Assembly: GCA_913060815.1 (NCBI GenBank) | Contig: CAJXSZ010000013.1 | Span: 28,934 to 92,933 of the forward strand | Direction of reading: 5' to 3' | From: an uncultured Sulfitobacter sp. | Lineage (GTDB): Bacteria; Pseudomonadota; Alphaproteobacteria; Rhodobacterales; Rhodobacteraceae | DNA length: 64,000 bases | Part shown: one piece after another, positions 44,652-54,208 of the stretch | Position numbering within the stretch: the stretch's first letter is position 1 | How the letters are laid out: each line of letters starts with the position of its first letter | Made by a program: the position numbers and the translations under genes | The notes under the pieces: generated by a model | What the model was told of the DNA's origin: nothing | Seen by the model: only the letters and a program-made list of their open reading frames with translations | Databases searched by the model: none

Positions 44652-45533
44652 ATGAGTTCTGTACTTTATAACGACCATTTCGGATTTACCGAGCGACCGT
44701 TTTCTCTGTCGCCCGATCCTGAATTTTTGTATTGGTCAAAAGCGCATATTCGCGCGCGTTCGGTGCTTGAATACGGTCTTGTGACACGGGCGCCGCTGAC
44801 AGTGGTTTCTGGTGGGGTCGGGACCGGTAAGACAACCTTGATCCAGGAACTTCTGCGCGATGTCGACACGGATATTACGATAGGTTTGATTTCCAATGCA
44901 CGTGGCGATCGTGGTGATCTGCTCCGTTGGGTTTTGGGCGCATTTGATCTCGAAGTTGATGGCGGTGCCGACTATGTGCAGTTGTTCCAGCAGTTTCAGG
45001 ACTTTGTGATCGAACAGTATTCGAGCGGCCGCCATGTGGCGCTGATTGTGGATGAGGCCCAAAACCTTGGCATGGAGACTCTCGAAGAGTTGCGCATGCT
45101 GACAAATATCAACTCGGGCAAAGACGAGCTTTTGCAGATCATTCTGGTCGGTCAATCCGAGCTGCGGGATTTGATACGCAGACCTCAATTACGTCAGTTT
45201 GCGCAGCGTGTCACATCGACATATCATCTGGATCCATTGGATTTGGAGACGACGCATGATTACATCCGGCACAGATTGAGACATGCTGGTGGATCGGGTG
45301 AAGAAATCGAAGAAGCTGCGATCACAGTTGTTCATCGTGAATCATCGGGCATCCCCCGCATGATAAACAAGATCTGCGATATGGCGCTTGTCTATGCGTC
45401 GAGTGCGGGAAAGAAAACGGTAGACGCAGACACGATCCAGGAACTCATGGACGACGGTTTGATCTTGAAGCCCTACAATGAGACGTATTTTTTGACGAGT
45501 AGAACTGATGTTAAGGATAGGGCAGCAGAATGA
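44652..45533 (+). CDS. ExeA/GspA-like AAA ATPase of PEP-CTERM-type EPS loci
   Basis: An AAA ATPase resembling the 'putative secretion ATPase, PEP-CTERM locus' subfamily. FGFTERPFSLSPDPEFLYWS (10-29) is the family's typical opening. Walker A is SGGVGTGKTT (53-62), Walker B VALIVDEAQNL (about 130-140), and VGQSELRDLIRRPQLRQFAQR the sensor region. Length is 293 residues, without the C-terminal peptidoglycan-binding domain of ExeA. Start at 44652 is preferred; a GTG at 44637 is possible. It overlaps the Wzz gene by ATGA and probably energises assembly or export of the polymer. Confidence 0.9.
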   Translation: MSSVLYNDHFGFTERPFSLSPDPEFLYWSKAHIRARSVLEYGLVTRAPLTVVSGGVGTGKTTLIQELLRDVDTDITIGLISNARGDRGDLLRWVLGAFDLEVDGGADYVQLFQQFQDFVIEQYSSGRHVALIVDEAQNLGMETLEELRMLTNINSGKDELLQIILVGQSELRDLIRRPQLRQFAQRVTSTYHLDPLDLETTHDYIRHRLRHAGGSGEEIEEAAITVVHRESSGIPRMINKICDMALVYASSAGKKTVDADTIQELMDDGLILKPYNETYFLTSRTDVKDRAAE

Positions 45534-47071
45534 GCATCGACATTGGCTTCTACCGCGCATTGATACTTCGCCGCCTGCCGGTCATGACCCTGTTCTTTTT
45601 GCTCATTTCGGGCATTGGGATTGCAACTGCTTTCAAGCTGCCTGAAGAATACTCGACATCGGCAAGGCTTCTGCTCGAAGCCCCGCAAATCCCGGTCAGT
45701 ATGATTCCCACGACTGTCCAGACCAGCGCTGCGGAACAGCTCGAGGTCATCGAGCAAAGGCTTATGACACGCAGCAATATGATCGATATCGCCAATCGGT
45801 ACGATGTGTTCCTAGACATCCGGGACAGGGAGCCTGATACGGTCGTCAGTGATATGCGAACGGCCACAAGAATTGTTCGCAGAAGTGGTGGCTTGAACGG
45901 CGCGACCCTGATGACAATTTCATTTAAGGGACGGTCTCCTCAGGTCGTGGCGAGTGTTGTTAATGAATACGTCACATTGGTTTTGCAGGAAAATTCGAGG
46001 TTCCGTGTATCGCGTGCTGAAAACACGCTTGAGTTTTTCGAGCAAGAGGTCCAACGGCTCGGTGTTAATCTCTCTCAAAAAACGGTGGAAATAGCGGAGT
46101 TCAAAACGAACAACGCAGATGCCTTGCCGCAGGATCGCGCTTTTCGCGTGCAGCTTGAGACCCGATTGCAAGATCGTCTTGAAAATCTCGAAACTGAGCT
46201 CTTGCGAGCCCGGCAGTATCTAAACAATCTACAACTTCGACTTACGGTAACCCAGCCAGAGCCCGAAGCGGAAGATGATCGTGAGCGTCAGTTACTCATC
46301 CTTAAAGGAGAGATTAAGCGCTTAAGAGAGACATACGCCGAGAATAATCCAAGAATTATCCGGCTGAAAAACCGAATAGAGCAATTGGAAGTGATCGTTG
46401 CTGCAGACAACTCCGAATTGACCACGATCACCGATGGGGAAAGTGTCTCGGAAGATGACGTCCTTCGCGAAATCGCGCTTCAGGAAGCCAAAGAGCGCGT
46501 TGAAACGCTGGAAAAGCAGATCGAAACCACCGATGTTGCGCTGACCGAGACGCGGGACAGGATATCGGAAACGACTGCAAACTCCTTCCAACTTGAGGAG
46601 CTCGAGCGTGATCTGGATCGGATTCAGGCGCTCTATGATGGTGCGGTGGCTAACTTCAATTCGGCACAAGTCAGCGAACGTGTGGAGGCCTCGGCCCAAG
46701 GCCAGAGAATGAATGTGATTGAGAACGCGAATGTTCCGCGTGTTCCAAGCGGCCCCAACCGCATCGGTATCGCTGCTGTCAGCATCTTTCTCGGCATTGC
46801 TCTCGCTGCGGGGTACTTTGTTCTGCTTGAAGCTCTGAACCGGACCGTTCGACGGCCGACCGAACTTTCAGAGCTGTTCGATACTGTGCCAATGGCAGTC
46901 ATTCCTTATATGGAAAGCCGGCTCAAGCGAAGGGTTCGTCGCATTACACTGGTCGCAGCGACACTTGCCGTAGCAATTGGTGTTCCGTTAGGCCTCTGGT
47001 ATGTTGATACAAATTACATGCCGCTTGAGCTCATCGTTCAGAAAAGTATCGCCAAGCTTGGGCTTGGTTAG
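45530..47071 (+). CDS. Wzz/GumC-type polysaccharide chain-length determinant
   Basis: Inner-membrane co-polymerase that sets polymer length and works with the adjacent kinase. First membrane helix at about 18-36 (VMTLFFLLISGIGIATAF), a Wzz domain, then a long coiled coil (about 165-390, many Leu/Glu heptads), and a second helix around 425-445 after VPRVPSGPNRIG, the proline-rich Wzz signature. A third hydrophobic segment (about 465-485) and a short C-terminal tail follow. Length of 513 residues matches the PEP-CTERM-locus subgroup (XrtA-associated ChnLen). Confidence 0.9.
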   Translation: MSIDIGFYRALILRRLPVMTLFFLLISGIGIATAFKLPEEYSTSARLLLEAPQIPVSMIPTTVQTSAAEQLEVIEQRLMTRSNMIDIANRYDVFLDIRDREPDTVVSDMRTATRIVRRSGGLNGATLMTISFKGRSPQVVASVVNEYVTLVLQENSRFRVSRAENTLEFFEQEVQRLGVNLSQKTVEIAEFKTNNADALPQDRAFRVQLETRLQDRLENLETELLRARQYLNNLQLRLTVTQPEPEAEDDRERQLLILKGEIKRLRETYAENNPRIIRLKNRIEQLEVIVAADNSELTTITDGESVSEDDVLREIALQEAKERVETLEKQIETTDVALTETRDRISETTANSFQLEELERDLDRIQALYDGAVANFNSAQVSERVEASAQGQRMNVIENANVPRVPSGPNRIGIAAVSIFLGIALAAGYFVLLEALNRTVRRPTELSELFDTVPMAVIPYMESRLKRRVRRITLVAATLAVAIGVPLGLWYVDTNYMPLELIVQKSIAKLGLG

Positions 47072-47099
47072 TTAAAGTTTGCGGTTAGGGTGAACCCAC

Positions 47100-47918
47100 A
47101 TGGAAAAACTACAAGCGGCTCTGGATAAGGCGAGAAAAACGCGTGCTGCGCAGGAAGAGGTGCCGACTACCACGCCGTCGTCACTCAAGGACACGCCGCG
47201 ATCGGATGGACCTGTCTCCGATCGTTGGGCGGCACTTCCGGCGCTGGATCTAAAGGATAAAAGGCTGGTTAAGCGCCGGATCGTTACGCGCACGGCTCGT
47301 GAGGCCGCTACGCCGTTCGATATTCTGCGCACAAAGGCTCTTTTGCAGATGCGTAAGAATGGATGGACCCGACTTGCGATAACCTCTCCGATGCCGCAAT
47401 CAGGTAAATCCACAATGGCTTGTAACTTGGCGCTTGCGCTGAGCCGTCAGAGCGAGCTGCGATCCATGCTGTTTGATTTCGATCTGCGGGATCCGACAAT
47501 CGCATCCTTCTTTGACATGGAGCCAGAATACGGGATTGGCGAGGCCATGACGGGGGAAGTCCCGTTCGAGAAGCAAGCCGTGCGTTATCAAGATAACCTG
47601 ATCGTTTCTATGGCGCAGCGCGAGGAAGCTGATCCGACGCGTATTCTGCTCGCTGATGAAACGGTAAAAAGGCTTGATACCATTCAGGAGTATTACAAGC
47701 CGGATGTGATCATCTTCGACCTGCCATCAGTTTTGGTGAATGACGACACGCGTGCGTTTCTTAAAAATGCTGATTGTGCGTTGATCGTGGCCAGAGCGGA
47801 TAAGACCCAGTTCAATCAGTTTGAGGTTTGCAAACGAGAGGTCTCTGAACAGACAAATCTGCTAGGTGTCGTTCTGAATGCGTACCGTTACGAAAAACGG
47901 GCCTTTCTGACTGCCTAG
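47100..47918 (+). CDS. CpsD/CapB-type tyrosine-protein kinase (BY-kinase) domain protein
   Basis: Cytosolic partner of the Wzz protein; phosphorylation cycles control polymerisation. Walker A TSPMPQSGKSTMACNLA (95-111), Walker A' MLFDFDLRDP (123-132) and Walker B DVIIFDLPS are all present. The 272-residue protein opens with MEKLQAALDKARKTR, as in the PEP-CTERM-locus kinase subfamily. The usual C-terminal tyrosine cluster is almost absent (only YRYEK near the end). It begins 28 bases after the Wzz gene. Confidence 0.9.
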   Translation: MEKLQAALDKARKTRAAQEEVPTTTPSSLKDTPRSDGPVSDRWAALPALDLKDKRLVKRRIVTRTAREAATPFDILRTKALLQMRKNGWTRLAITSPMPQSGKSTMACNLALALSRQSELRSMLFDFDLRDPTIASFFDMEPEYGIGEAMTGEVPFEKQAVRYQDNLIVSMAQREEADPTRILLADETVKRLDTIQEYYKPDVIIFDLPSVLVNDDTRAFLKNADCALIVARADKTQFNQFEVCKREVSEQTNLLGVVLNAYRYEKRAFLTA

Positions 47919-48334
47919 AGCGTTCGGCGACGCGATTTTTGCGTCCCCTTTGGTTGAATACCGCACCCCTCTCGGGCATACGCAGGACTGGATGACGCCT
48001 AATGCCTAGAGAATCGGGTAGCGCCTTTTGGCGAATCCCCTCGAGCTAAATACATCTATAGGTTGAATATTCCAGATCCAGCGCGGCTGAATTAACAAAG
48101 CCATGTCTGCCCATCTCGCTGAAATCGTAAGTTTGTTCCCGCATCGGAAACAATAAGGGTCGAGAGCAGAGTTTTTCCCCGATAAACACGCTATTTTTTG
48201 AAATAACTTGATGATAGATGCTGTAGCAGTCATAGTTAACGTACGTCGAGCAAAATGGAAAAATCCAGCTATACTGAAATTAGAGGCACCATCCAGGCAG
48301 CTGTATTGCGCTGCTAATTTTGGGGGATTTGACG
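47919..48334. other. Intergenic gap of about 415 bases with a short direct repeat
   Basis: TGCCTAGAG occurs near the kinase stop (about 47912) and again near 48003, roughly 90 bases apart. Small hairpins of 4-5 bp lie nearby (GACGC/GCGTC, CGCC/GGCG). No coding sequence seen. The promoter for the sugar-phosphate transferase should lie near 48200-48320. Confidence 0.35.
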
Positions 48335-49012
48335 TTGAGACAAGAAGTTATTGTTTCGTCCGGTCGGGCGGTTGCCACTGATATGAATATGTGGGCCGAT
48401 GGGCCATCTTTCAAATATCACAGGTTCTCTTTTGCTCTTACCAAGCGCTTGATGGACTTGTCGTTCGCGCTTCTGTGCCTCCCTATCATGTTGGTTTTGG
48501 CCTTCGGGATATTTGTGGCCAATCCGATTTGGAACCCTGGCAAGCTGTTCTTCCGTCAACGTCGCATGGGACGGCATGGTAAACCGTTCACGATGTGGAA
48601 GTTTCGCACAATGCTGGACAATGGTGCCGCAGTGAGAGATGCCAACGCACCGCTTGACGCAGATCGTATCACGTCACTTGGCCGGCTGTTGCGCAGATCA
48701 AAGCTGGATGAGTTGCCAAACATTCTGAACATACTGACCGGGGATATGAGCCTCATCGGACCAAGACCCGATGCTTTCGAGCATGCAACCGAATACGCAT
48801 TGAGCGTGCCACGCTATCGCAAGCGGTTCACTGTGCGCCCTGGGATTACTGGCCTTGCTCAGGTCCGTGGCGGGTATGCGGACAACCTGCGGTCGGTGCG
48901 CCGCAAGGCGCGCTACGACAGCTTCTATATCCGCAACCGCAGCATTCTTCTTGAATTGTCGATTATTTTTGCAACGATTGGTGTTGTACTGTCCGGGTTC
49001 GGACAGCGATAA
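48335..49012 (+). CDS. Initiating sugar-phosphate transferase (polyprenyl-P glycosyl-1-P transferase)
   Basis: Starts repeat-unit assembly by moving a sugar-1-phosphate to undecaprenyl phosphate. After a hydrophobic helix (about 40-63) come the family blocks: FFRQRRMGRHGKPFTMWKFRTM, SKLDELPNILNILTGDMSLI, GPRPDAFEH and RPGITGLAQVRGG, with the catalytic Asp-Glu in LDEL. It is the single-helix PglC/WcaJ-core type of about 225 residues. The start is uncertain: TTG at 48335 has GGGGGA 7 bases upstream, with ATG at 48383 as an alternative. Confidence 0.92.
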   Translation: MRQEVIVSSGRAVATDMNMWADGPSFKYHRFSFALTKRLMDLSFALLCLPIMLVLAFGIFVANPIWNPGKLFFRQRRMGRHGKPFTMWKFRTMLDNGAAVRDANAPLDADRITSLGRLLRRSKLDELPNILNILTGDMSLIGPRPDAFEHATEYALSVPRYRKRFTVRPGITGLAQVRGGYADNLRSVRRKARYDSFYIRNRSILLELSIIFATIGVVLSGFGQR

Positions 49013-49118
49013 TCGGCTCGGCGCTCACGCACTACTTCTCGATATCTGAGTGGCTTTCGCTATAACAGCACTCAAGCGGTTTTCCCGAGATACCACGCAT
49101 CATCTGAATTAAAGCGGA

Positions 49119-49790
49119 TCACTTGCAAATAGAAGGTTCGTTTGCGGGCCAGAAGCGATTTGGAAGCAGGGTGACCAACCACGTCACGGCAAATTTGCCG
49201 AACTCGTCAAGATCGATCTTAAGCCTGTCATAAGGCTCAAGCGGATCGGATATCAGTCGCACGACAGAAACAGAGCCTGTTGCCCTTTCCAACGCCAGAG
49301 AGGCGCGCGCCATGTGTCTGCGGGATGTGATGATGGTGACCTCATCCACATCCGTGAGCGTGTCCAGCCAGCAGTTCGTCTCCAGAGCATTTTCAAAGGT
49401 CGAGTGGGCATCTGCTGCCAGCACAATGCGCCCGCTGGTCACCCACTCAGCCTGCTTTGGCGTTGGGTCAAACAGCACAGGAAACTTGTGTGGTATAAGT
49501 CCCGACGTCCGGTTCGCTCCGGAGATAAGTAGATAGTCAGCCGCATCCGACGCAATCATATCGAGCCCGAGGTAGATCCGGTCATAGGCACCAGTGAAAA
49601 CGACAACGGTGCGCGGGGGTCTTTCCGAACGATCATCCGTGTCTGTACGGATGATGTGGTCAAGCAGGATCACCACCAGTAAAACTGCGGCAAGCCCCAA
49701 AATCGCAAGCACCCGAGTGAGCAAGCGACCCATTGCGCGAATAAGGTACACGATATCATTTCTCCAATCAGACATGGTGTTTCGCGACAT
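49119..49790 (-). CDS. YdcF/SanA-family (DUF218) membrane protein
   Basis: An N-terminal membrane helix (about 22-42, VLAILGLAAVLLVVILLDHI) is followed by a DUF218 domain: TVVVFTGAYDRIYLGLDMI, YLLISGANRTSG, ADAHSTFENALETNCWL and EVTIITSRRHMARASLAL. ElyC/SanA/YdcF relatives act in envelope glycan metabolism at the undecaprenyl-phosphate step. Start is uncertain between 49790 and 49775; longer versions have no family match. Read opposite to its neighbours. Confidence 0.85.
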   Translation of the reverse strand: MSRNTMSDWRNDIVYLIRAMGRLLTRVLAILGLAAVLLVVILLDHIIRTDTDDRSERPPRTVVVFTGAYDRIYLGLDMIASDAADYLLISGANRTSGLIPHKFPVLFDPTPKQAEWVTSGRIVLAADAHSTFENALETNCWLDTLTDVDEVTIITSRRHMARASLALERATGSVSVVRLISDPLEPYDRLKIDLDEFGKFAVTWLVTLLPNRFWPANEPSICK

Positions 49791-49959
49791 ATCTCTAGCA
49801 CGGGTTGTCGCGAAATGCTTTAACCAAAAGCATTGGGCCATCGGTATTGCTGACCTTGTGTTCACAACTTGTCTGACAGATCTAACCCTTGACGATGTGG
49901 ACAGCATCTGGCCTGAATGATAGCGGCAATCAATCTGATGTTTTGTGGGATATTTCTGC

Positions 49960-51090
49960 GTGAAAATTCTTCTTTCAGTCAATGCAGCGTGGAATATCTG
50001 GAATTTCCGACGTCCACTCGTTGAGGCGCTTCTGGCAGACGGTCATACCGTCAGGATTTTGGCTCCAAGAGATGACGCAGTGCCACATCTAGAGGCGATG
50101 GGGTGTTCGTTTAGTCATCTTGAGATGAGTGTGAAGGGCCTCAATCCAATTCAGGATGGCCGGCTGACATTCCGTTTCCGCAAGCATTTTCGTGAGTTTA
50201 AACCTGACGCAATCCTCAGTTTTACCATCAAGAATAATCTATTTGGCGCAATCGCTGCAAAATCGTTGCGCATCCCCTTTATCCCGAACGTCACCGGTTT
50301 GGGCACGGCGTTCCTTTCAGGTGCCGTTCTTGAACGGGCCGCGACGTTCCTTTACAAAACATCGTTCCGCAAATTACCGATCGTGTTCTTTCAGAATGAG
50401 GACGATCAGGCACTGTTCATTGATCGCAAGCTTGTCACCGAGGCTCAGGCGCGGCGTGTGCCGGGATCGGGCATTGATCTTGATCGGTTCGCTGCCGCCC
50501 CGTTGCCTGCTGGCACCCCTGCCCCGGTCTTTTTGATGATCGCCCGACTTTTGCGTGACAAAGGTGTTGTTGAATATGTCGATGCCGCACGCCTTGTGAG
50601 GGCACGCCACCCGCACGCCCGATTTCAGCTTCTTGGGGCCACGAGCGCCGAAAATCGTACGGCCATTGATCGCGAAACTGTCGAGAGCTGGGAGAAAGAG
50701 GGGACAATTGAGTATCTTGGAGAGACGGATGATGTGCGACCACAGATCACGTCCGCTGACTGCGTCGTGTTGCCCTCCTACCGTGAAGGTGCGCCGCGCA
50801 CGCTGATCGAGGCTGCCGCGATGGCCAGACCCCTGATCGCGACGGATGTGCCAGGGTGTCGCGCTGTTGTCGAGGATAGCAGAACAGGTTTCCTATGTGC
50901 CGTGCGCAGCGCAGAGAGCTTGGCTCAGGTCTGCGAGGCGTTCATCGCGCTCACACCAGATGAGCGTGCCGACATGGGGCGGGCCGGTCGGATCAAGATG
51001 GAGCGCGAGTTTGGGCATAACATCGTGGTCGACGCCTATCGCACAGCCCTCCAAAAACTGAACCCTGCTTTTCGCCAGCCCCCCGAATAA
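49960..51090 (+). CDS. Family 4 glycosyltransferase (PglA/WbpX-like)
   Basis: A GT-B enzyme of 376 residues. 'KILLSVNAAWNIWNFRRPLV' opens the N-terminal domain; FTIKNNLFGAIAAKSLRIPFIPNVTGLG is typical of the PglA/CapM subgroup. The C-terminal half has PVFLMIARLLRDKGVVEYVDA, RFQLLGA, and the E7E block VVLPSYREGAPRTLIEAAAM followed by PLIATDVPGCRAVV. The GTG at 49960 is preferred over an upstream GTG at 49945. The repeat-unit polymerase follows 225 bases later. Confidence 0.93.
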   Translation: MKILLSVNAAWNIWNFRRPLVEALLADGHTVRILAPRDDAVPHLEAMGCSFSHLEMSVKGLNPIQDGRLTFRFRKHFREFKPDAILSFTIKNNLFGAIAAKSLRIPFIPNVTGLGTAFLSGAVLERAATFLYKTSFRKLPIVFFQNEDDQALFIDRKLVTEAQARRVPGSGIDLDRFAAAPLPAGTPAPVFLMIARLLRDKGVVEYVDAARLVRARHPHARFQLLGATSAENRTAIDRETVESWEKEGTIEYLGETDDVRPQITSADCVVLPSYREGAPRTLIEAAAMARPLIATDVPGCRAVVEDSRTGFLCAVRSAESLAQVCEAFIALTPDERADMGRAGRIKMEREFGHNIVVDAYRTALQKLNPAFRQPPE

Positions 51091-51315
51091 CATCGCCGCT
51101 AGACAGACAGCGCCTTGGGCCTGCGATACACGCGCGGTTGCAAAACGCTTTCGTTACTGGCGATAACCTTGTAATTTTGAGACAAATACTGGAAATTGCC
51201 TGATAACTTTTTGCACAGTGCCATGTGTATTTGTCCATCTGCAGCGCCTCAGAGTAAAGATGAACGTGACCTCGACGGAACTTACCGGAAACTATGAGCG
51301 CTTGGGATCAATGCC

Positions 51316-52365
51316 ATGTTTGCATATGTAGGAGTATACTTGTGGATGTCTGTGACAGCCTTGGCTGCTCACGATCGCGCGCAGAAGCTTTTTGTTGTCT
51401 TTTTCGGGGTCTTCCTGCTGTGGTACATGGGCGCTCGAAATACAGTTGGCTGTGACTGGTGGGGATATCTCCACCGTTTCCAAATCATAGCCCTAGATCA
51501 GCCGATTTCCGCGGTCTTTGCCGATTTTGATGAGCCGGGTTTCTGGTACCTGATGAAGTTCGTACGCGACAACGAGCTGCACTATATGTGGCTGAATTTC
51601 ATTGCCTCGGCCGTTATGGTTGTCTGCTTTGTTGTGTTTTGTCGGGCACATCGCAATAGCCTGCTGATCCTCGCGCTGCTGTTTCCAGTGGTTATCGTTC
51701 AACTGGCGATGTCAGGAATTCGGCAAGGCCTCGCTGTCGGGTTTCTTATGGTGGCGACGGTGGCGTGGATGCGTGGCTACAAAATCTGGACGGGTGTATG
51801 GCTACTTTCGGGGTCAATGTTCCATGCTAGTGTGATCATGTTCTTGCCGCTCGTGCCTCTGGCTGGGCGAAAGGTCACGACCAAATGGCTCTTTGGTGCG
51901 GCGGCTGTGTTAAGTCCGCTGGTTGTGTTTCTTATGGGCGACCGGGTCGAGACCTACAGTGACAGGTACCTCGATAACTCCGAGATCACATCAAATGGGG
52001 CACTTATCAGGTACACTCTCTTGCTGGTTCCAGCGGTCTTTTACCTGAAATACAAAGAGCAATTGAAAACGGCATTCCCCGAATCCTTCGAGCTCATGCG
52101 CGTGACGACAGCTTTGACCTTCTCGTTGATTCCGGTCGCGATATTCTCGTCTATTCTTTTGCACCGTGTCATTTACTACGTTATGCCGTTGAGTATTCTG
52201 ACATTCGCCGCTCTCGCTCACGTCGCCTTTCCAAAGCTGAATCGAACATTTGTTCTTTCTCTTCCGATACTCACCTATGGATTTTACACGACGACCTGGT
52301 TTCTCACTTCTTCGCATGCGCAATATTGCTATATCCCGTATCAGAATTTCTGGAGCGTCTTTTGA
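51316..52365 (+). CDS. EpsG-family polysaccharide polymerase (Wzy-like)
   Basis: Predicted to polymerise repeat units in the periplasm. A 349-residue protein with about ten membrane helices. MGARNTVGCDWWGYLHRF (38-55) is the EpsG signature for the first periplasmic loop, and SGIRQGLAVGFLMVA with 'SMFHASVIMFLPL' are the second and third family blocks, including the conserved Arg and His. With the flippase, Wzz and initiating transferase it completes a Wzx/Wzy-type pathway. Starts at ATG 51316. Confidence 0.88.
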   Translation: MFAYVGVYLWMSVTALAAHDRAQKLFVVFFGVFLLWYMGARNTVGCDWWGYLHRFQIIALDQPISAVFADFDEPGFWYLMKFVRDNELHYMWLNFIASAVMVVCFVVFCRAHRNSLLILALLFPVVIVQLAMSGIRQGLAVGFLMVATVAWMRGYKIWTGVWLLSGSMFHASVIMFLPLVPLAGRKVTTKWLFGAAAVLSPLVVFLMGDRVETYSDRYLDNSEITSNGALIRYTLLLVPAVFYLKYKEQLKTAFPESFELMRVTTALTFSLIPVAIFSSILLHRVIYYVMPLSILTFAALAHVAFPKLNRTFVLSLPILTYGFYTTTWFLTSSHAQYCYIPYQNFWSVF

Positions 52366-52455
52366 CTTTGGTCTGCAATATTGCACGTAAATTGCCTGCT
52401 CAAAGCGCGTATCAAGCGCCTGTGATGCCACAGTAGATCGTTGATTGGGTAAGGT

Positions 52456-53592
52456 ATGAGCAAGGCACAGGGCGCAAAATCACACATAACGACCTTGGTG
52501 ATTTTTGCGGCGGCGACGGTGTTCGCGACACTTATTCTAAACAGATGGATCGTCTCTGATTTGGGACTGCTCTCATTTGGCCGCGTCTGGCAGCTCTATA
52601 TCTCTTATGCTGATTTCGGGTTCATGCGCCGCGGGTTTGTCGGGACACTTCTTTCCCAAACGGGTGCCAATACGCTGTTTTCCAATGAGTATGTGTTTGC
52701 CCATTTTATACAGTTTATCGCGATAGCGGCTCTGGCTCTGCTTACAGCGATGTACTGTATAACAAACAGGCTTAAGAACCCTGTTTTTCTCTTTGGAATT
52801 GCATTCTCGCCTGCGTTTCTGACGCACTCAGGATATGCGACGGGCACGCTCGACGTCTTTGTGCTGCTCATTGTGCTCGTCAATATCCTGTATGTTCGGC
52901 ATTACGCGGTTTTCAGTGTGTTGATCCTGATCGGGGTTCTTACGCATGAACTTTTCATCTTCACGTTGCCGGCACAGTTTTTGGCGCTTCACCTCAACTA
53001 TCGGTCCAGAACGCCAGCACTGAATCCCGCCTATTTGGTACCTGCCCTTACGGCCTTGATCGCGACGCTGCTTGTTGTCCTTTTCGGTCAGGTTGGGGTT
53101 CCCGAAGCGGAATTTCAGGAGGTGATGCGGGCGCACCTGCCCAATGCCAATGGACAACACACACTTTGGAGCGGATATTTTGAAGTCGGGTCCGAGGTCG
53201 CACGGAGCATAAGTGAATCGCATCATCTTTTTCTCGCGGTGAAAGAAGGTCGGATCGTATTTCTGCTGCCTGTCCTCCTCTATGTCGGGCTTCTGACACT
53301 CAGGGCTTTGCAATATGTGAGGGGCAATGGTGAACTTGTGCTGCTGATTGCCGCTGTTGTTGCGCCCTTGCTTGCGTCGTTCTTGGCAAACGATTTCCAT
53401 AGATGGGGAGGCATGGGGGCAAACATGGCCCTTCTGCTGACACTGCGTCTGGCAGTGAGAGAGGGCGACGAGACATCGAAATGGAATCTGGTCCTCGCTT
53501 TGTGCTGCCTTCTGGCACCTTTCGGCGCAGCCGAACTGGAACGACCTTTCCCACTTCATTTCTTTGTGGTCGAAAGTTTGTGGCCCTCATAA
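52456..53592 (+). CDS. Multi-pass membrane protein of the EPS cluster, function unknown
   Basis: A 378-residue protein with about nine hydrophobic helices. The loop YISYADFGFMRRGFVGTLLS (about 49-68) and a late SFLANDFHRWGGMG are charged segments of the kind found in membrane glycan enzymes of the GT-C type, where Asp/Arg in the first periplasmic loop act on polyprenyl-linked sugars. No family can be named from sequence alone. It begins 90 bases after the polymerase gene on the same strand and is probably co-transcribed. Confidence 0.75.
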   Translation: MSKAQGAKSHITTLVIFAAATVFATLILNRWIVSDLGLLSFGRVWQLYISYADFGFMRRGFVGTLLSQTGANTLFSNEYVFAHFIQFIAIAALALLTAMYCITNRLKNPVFLFGIAFSPAFLTHSGYATGTLDVFVLLIVLVNILYVRHYAVFSVLILIGVLTHELFIFTLPAQFLALHLNYRSRTPALNPAYLVPALTALIATLLVVLFGQVGVPEAEFQEVMRAHLPNANGQHTLWSGYFEVGSEVARSISESHHLFLAVKEGRIVFLLPVLLYVGLLTLRALQYVRGNGELVLLIAAVVAPLLASFLANDFHRWGGMGANMALLLTLRLAVREGDETSKWNLVLALCCLLAPFGAAELERPFPLHFFVVESLWPS

Positions 53593-53633
53593 GTCAGTCG
53601 GGGTGATCTGCCCCACTCCGAAATGCCACACGA

Positions 53634-53800
53634 GTGACAGTTCTTCGTACGATGCTGGATCGCGAAATCGGTGTAGCGTTGGCCTGCCGTCTTGTTGGTG
53701 TAGATCCCAAAACTGTCGGGCGTAATTGCCCAGAGCTACGGGCCGAGATGAAGGTTGTTACGCACAAAAGGGCGCGCGCATCGAGGTCAAGATCCGAATC
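53634..53800 (+). pseudogene. IS3-type transposase (OrfB) fragment
   Basis: The stretch VALACRLVGVDPKTVGRNCP, ELRAEMKVVTHKR matches the N-terminal helical region of IS3-family OrfB, where 'RRFGYRRI' should follow. Here the match breaks off after HKR and neither the integrase core nor inverted ends are visible. It marks an old insertion between the EPS membrane protein and the VPLPA-CTERM gene. The open frame continues to 53948 with no further resemblance. Confidence 0.55.
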
Positions 53801-54208
53801 ATCAAGGACGGACCTCTCCAGTAAAATCAACAATATTGGTCATGCCGCGCCACTGTACGTCATTGGGAAACAGTCGAGGCCCATGCAGCCTTCTTATCAG
53901 CCCAGTCATTATATATTCTTAGCTGCGCTGATGACTGGACGGCTTTAACCTTGGGTTGTCATGAGTTCAACGCACGAACCGTAATCATCAACAATAAATG
54001 CTAATTAATTACCGTATTATCAATTAATTGACTTCTGTGCGGATGAAAAATGCTTGCTGGCGGAAAACAGTTTTCTTCAAAAACACTCACGTAAATAAAG
54101 TGCCATCCGTGAATAAGGACATACGCACGGCATTTTTCCCCGTTCTGTAAAGCTAGAGAAGTTAACGAAGAGATGGTAATAATGTGTTAATCAATTAGTG
54201 AGGCTTAG
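53801..54208. other. Mostly non-coding, AT-rich stretch before a VPLPA-CTERM gene
   Basis: Contains AT-rich palindromic pieces such as TAATTAATTA and ATCAATTAATTGA around 54000-54030, and the probable promoter of the gene at 54209. The ribosome-binding site GAGG lies a few bases before the ATG. No RNA family was recognised. Confidence 0.4.

Noticed and set aside
53634..53948. Intact small gene
   Set aside because: Only the first part matches an IS3 transposase N-terminus and the match stops abruptly; best read as a fragment.
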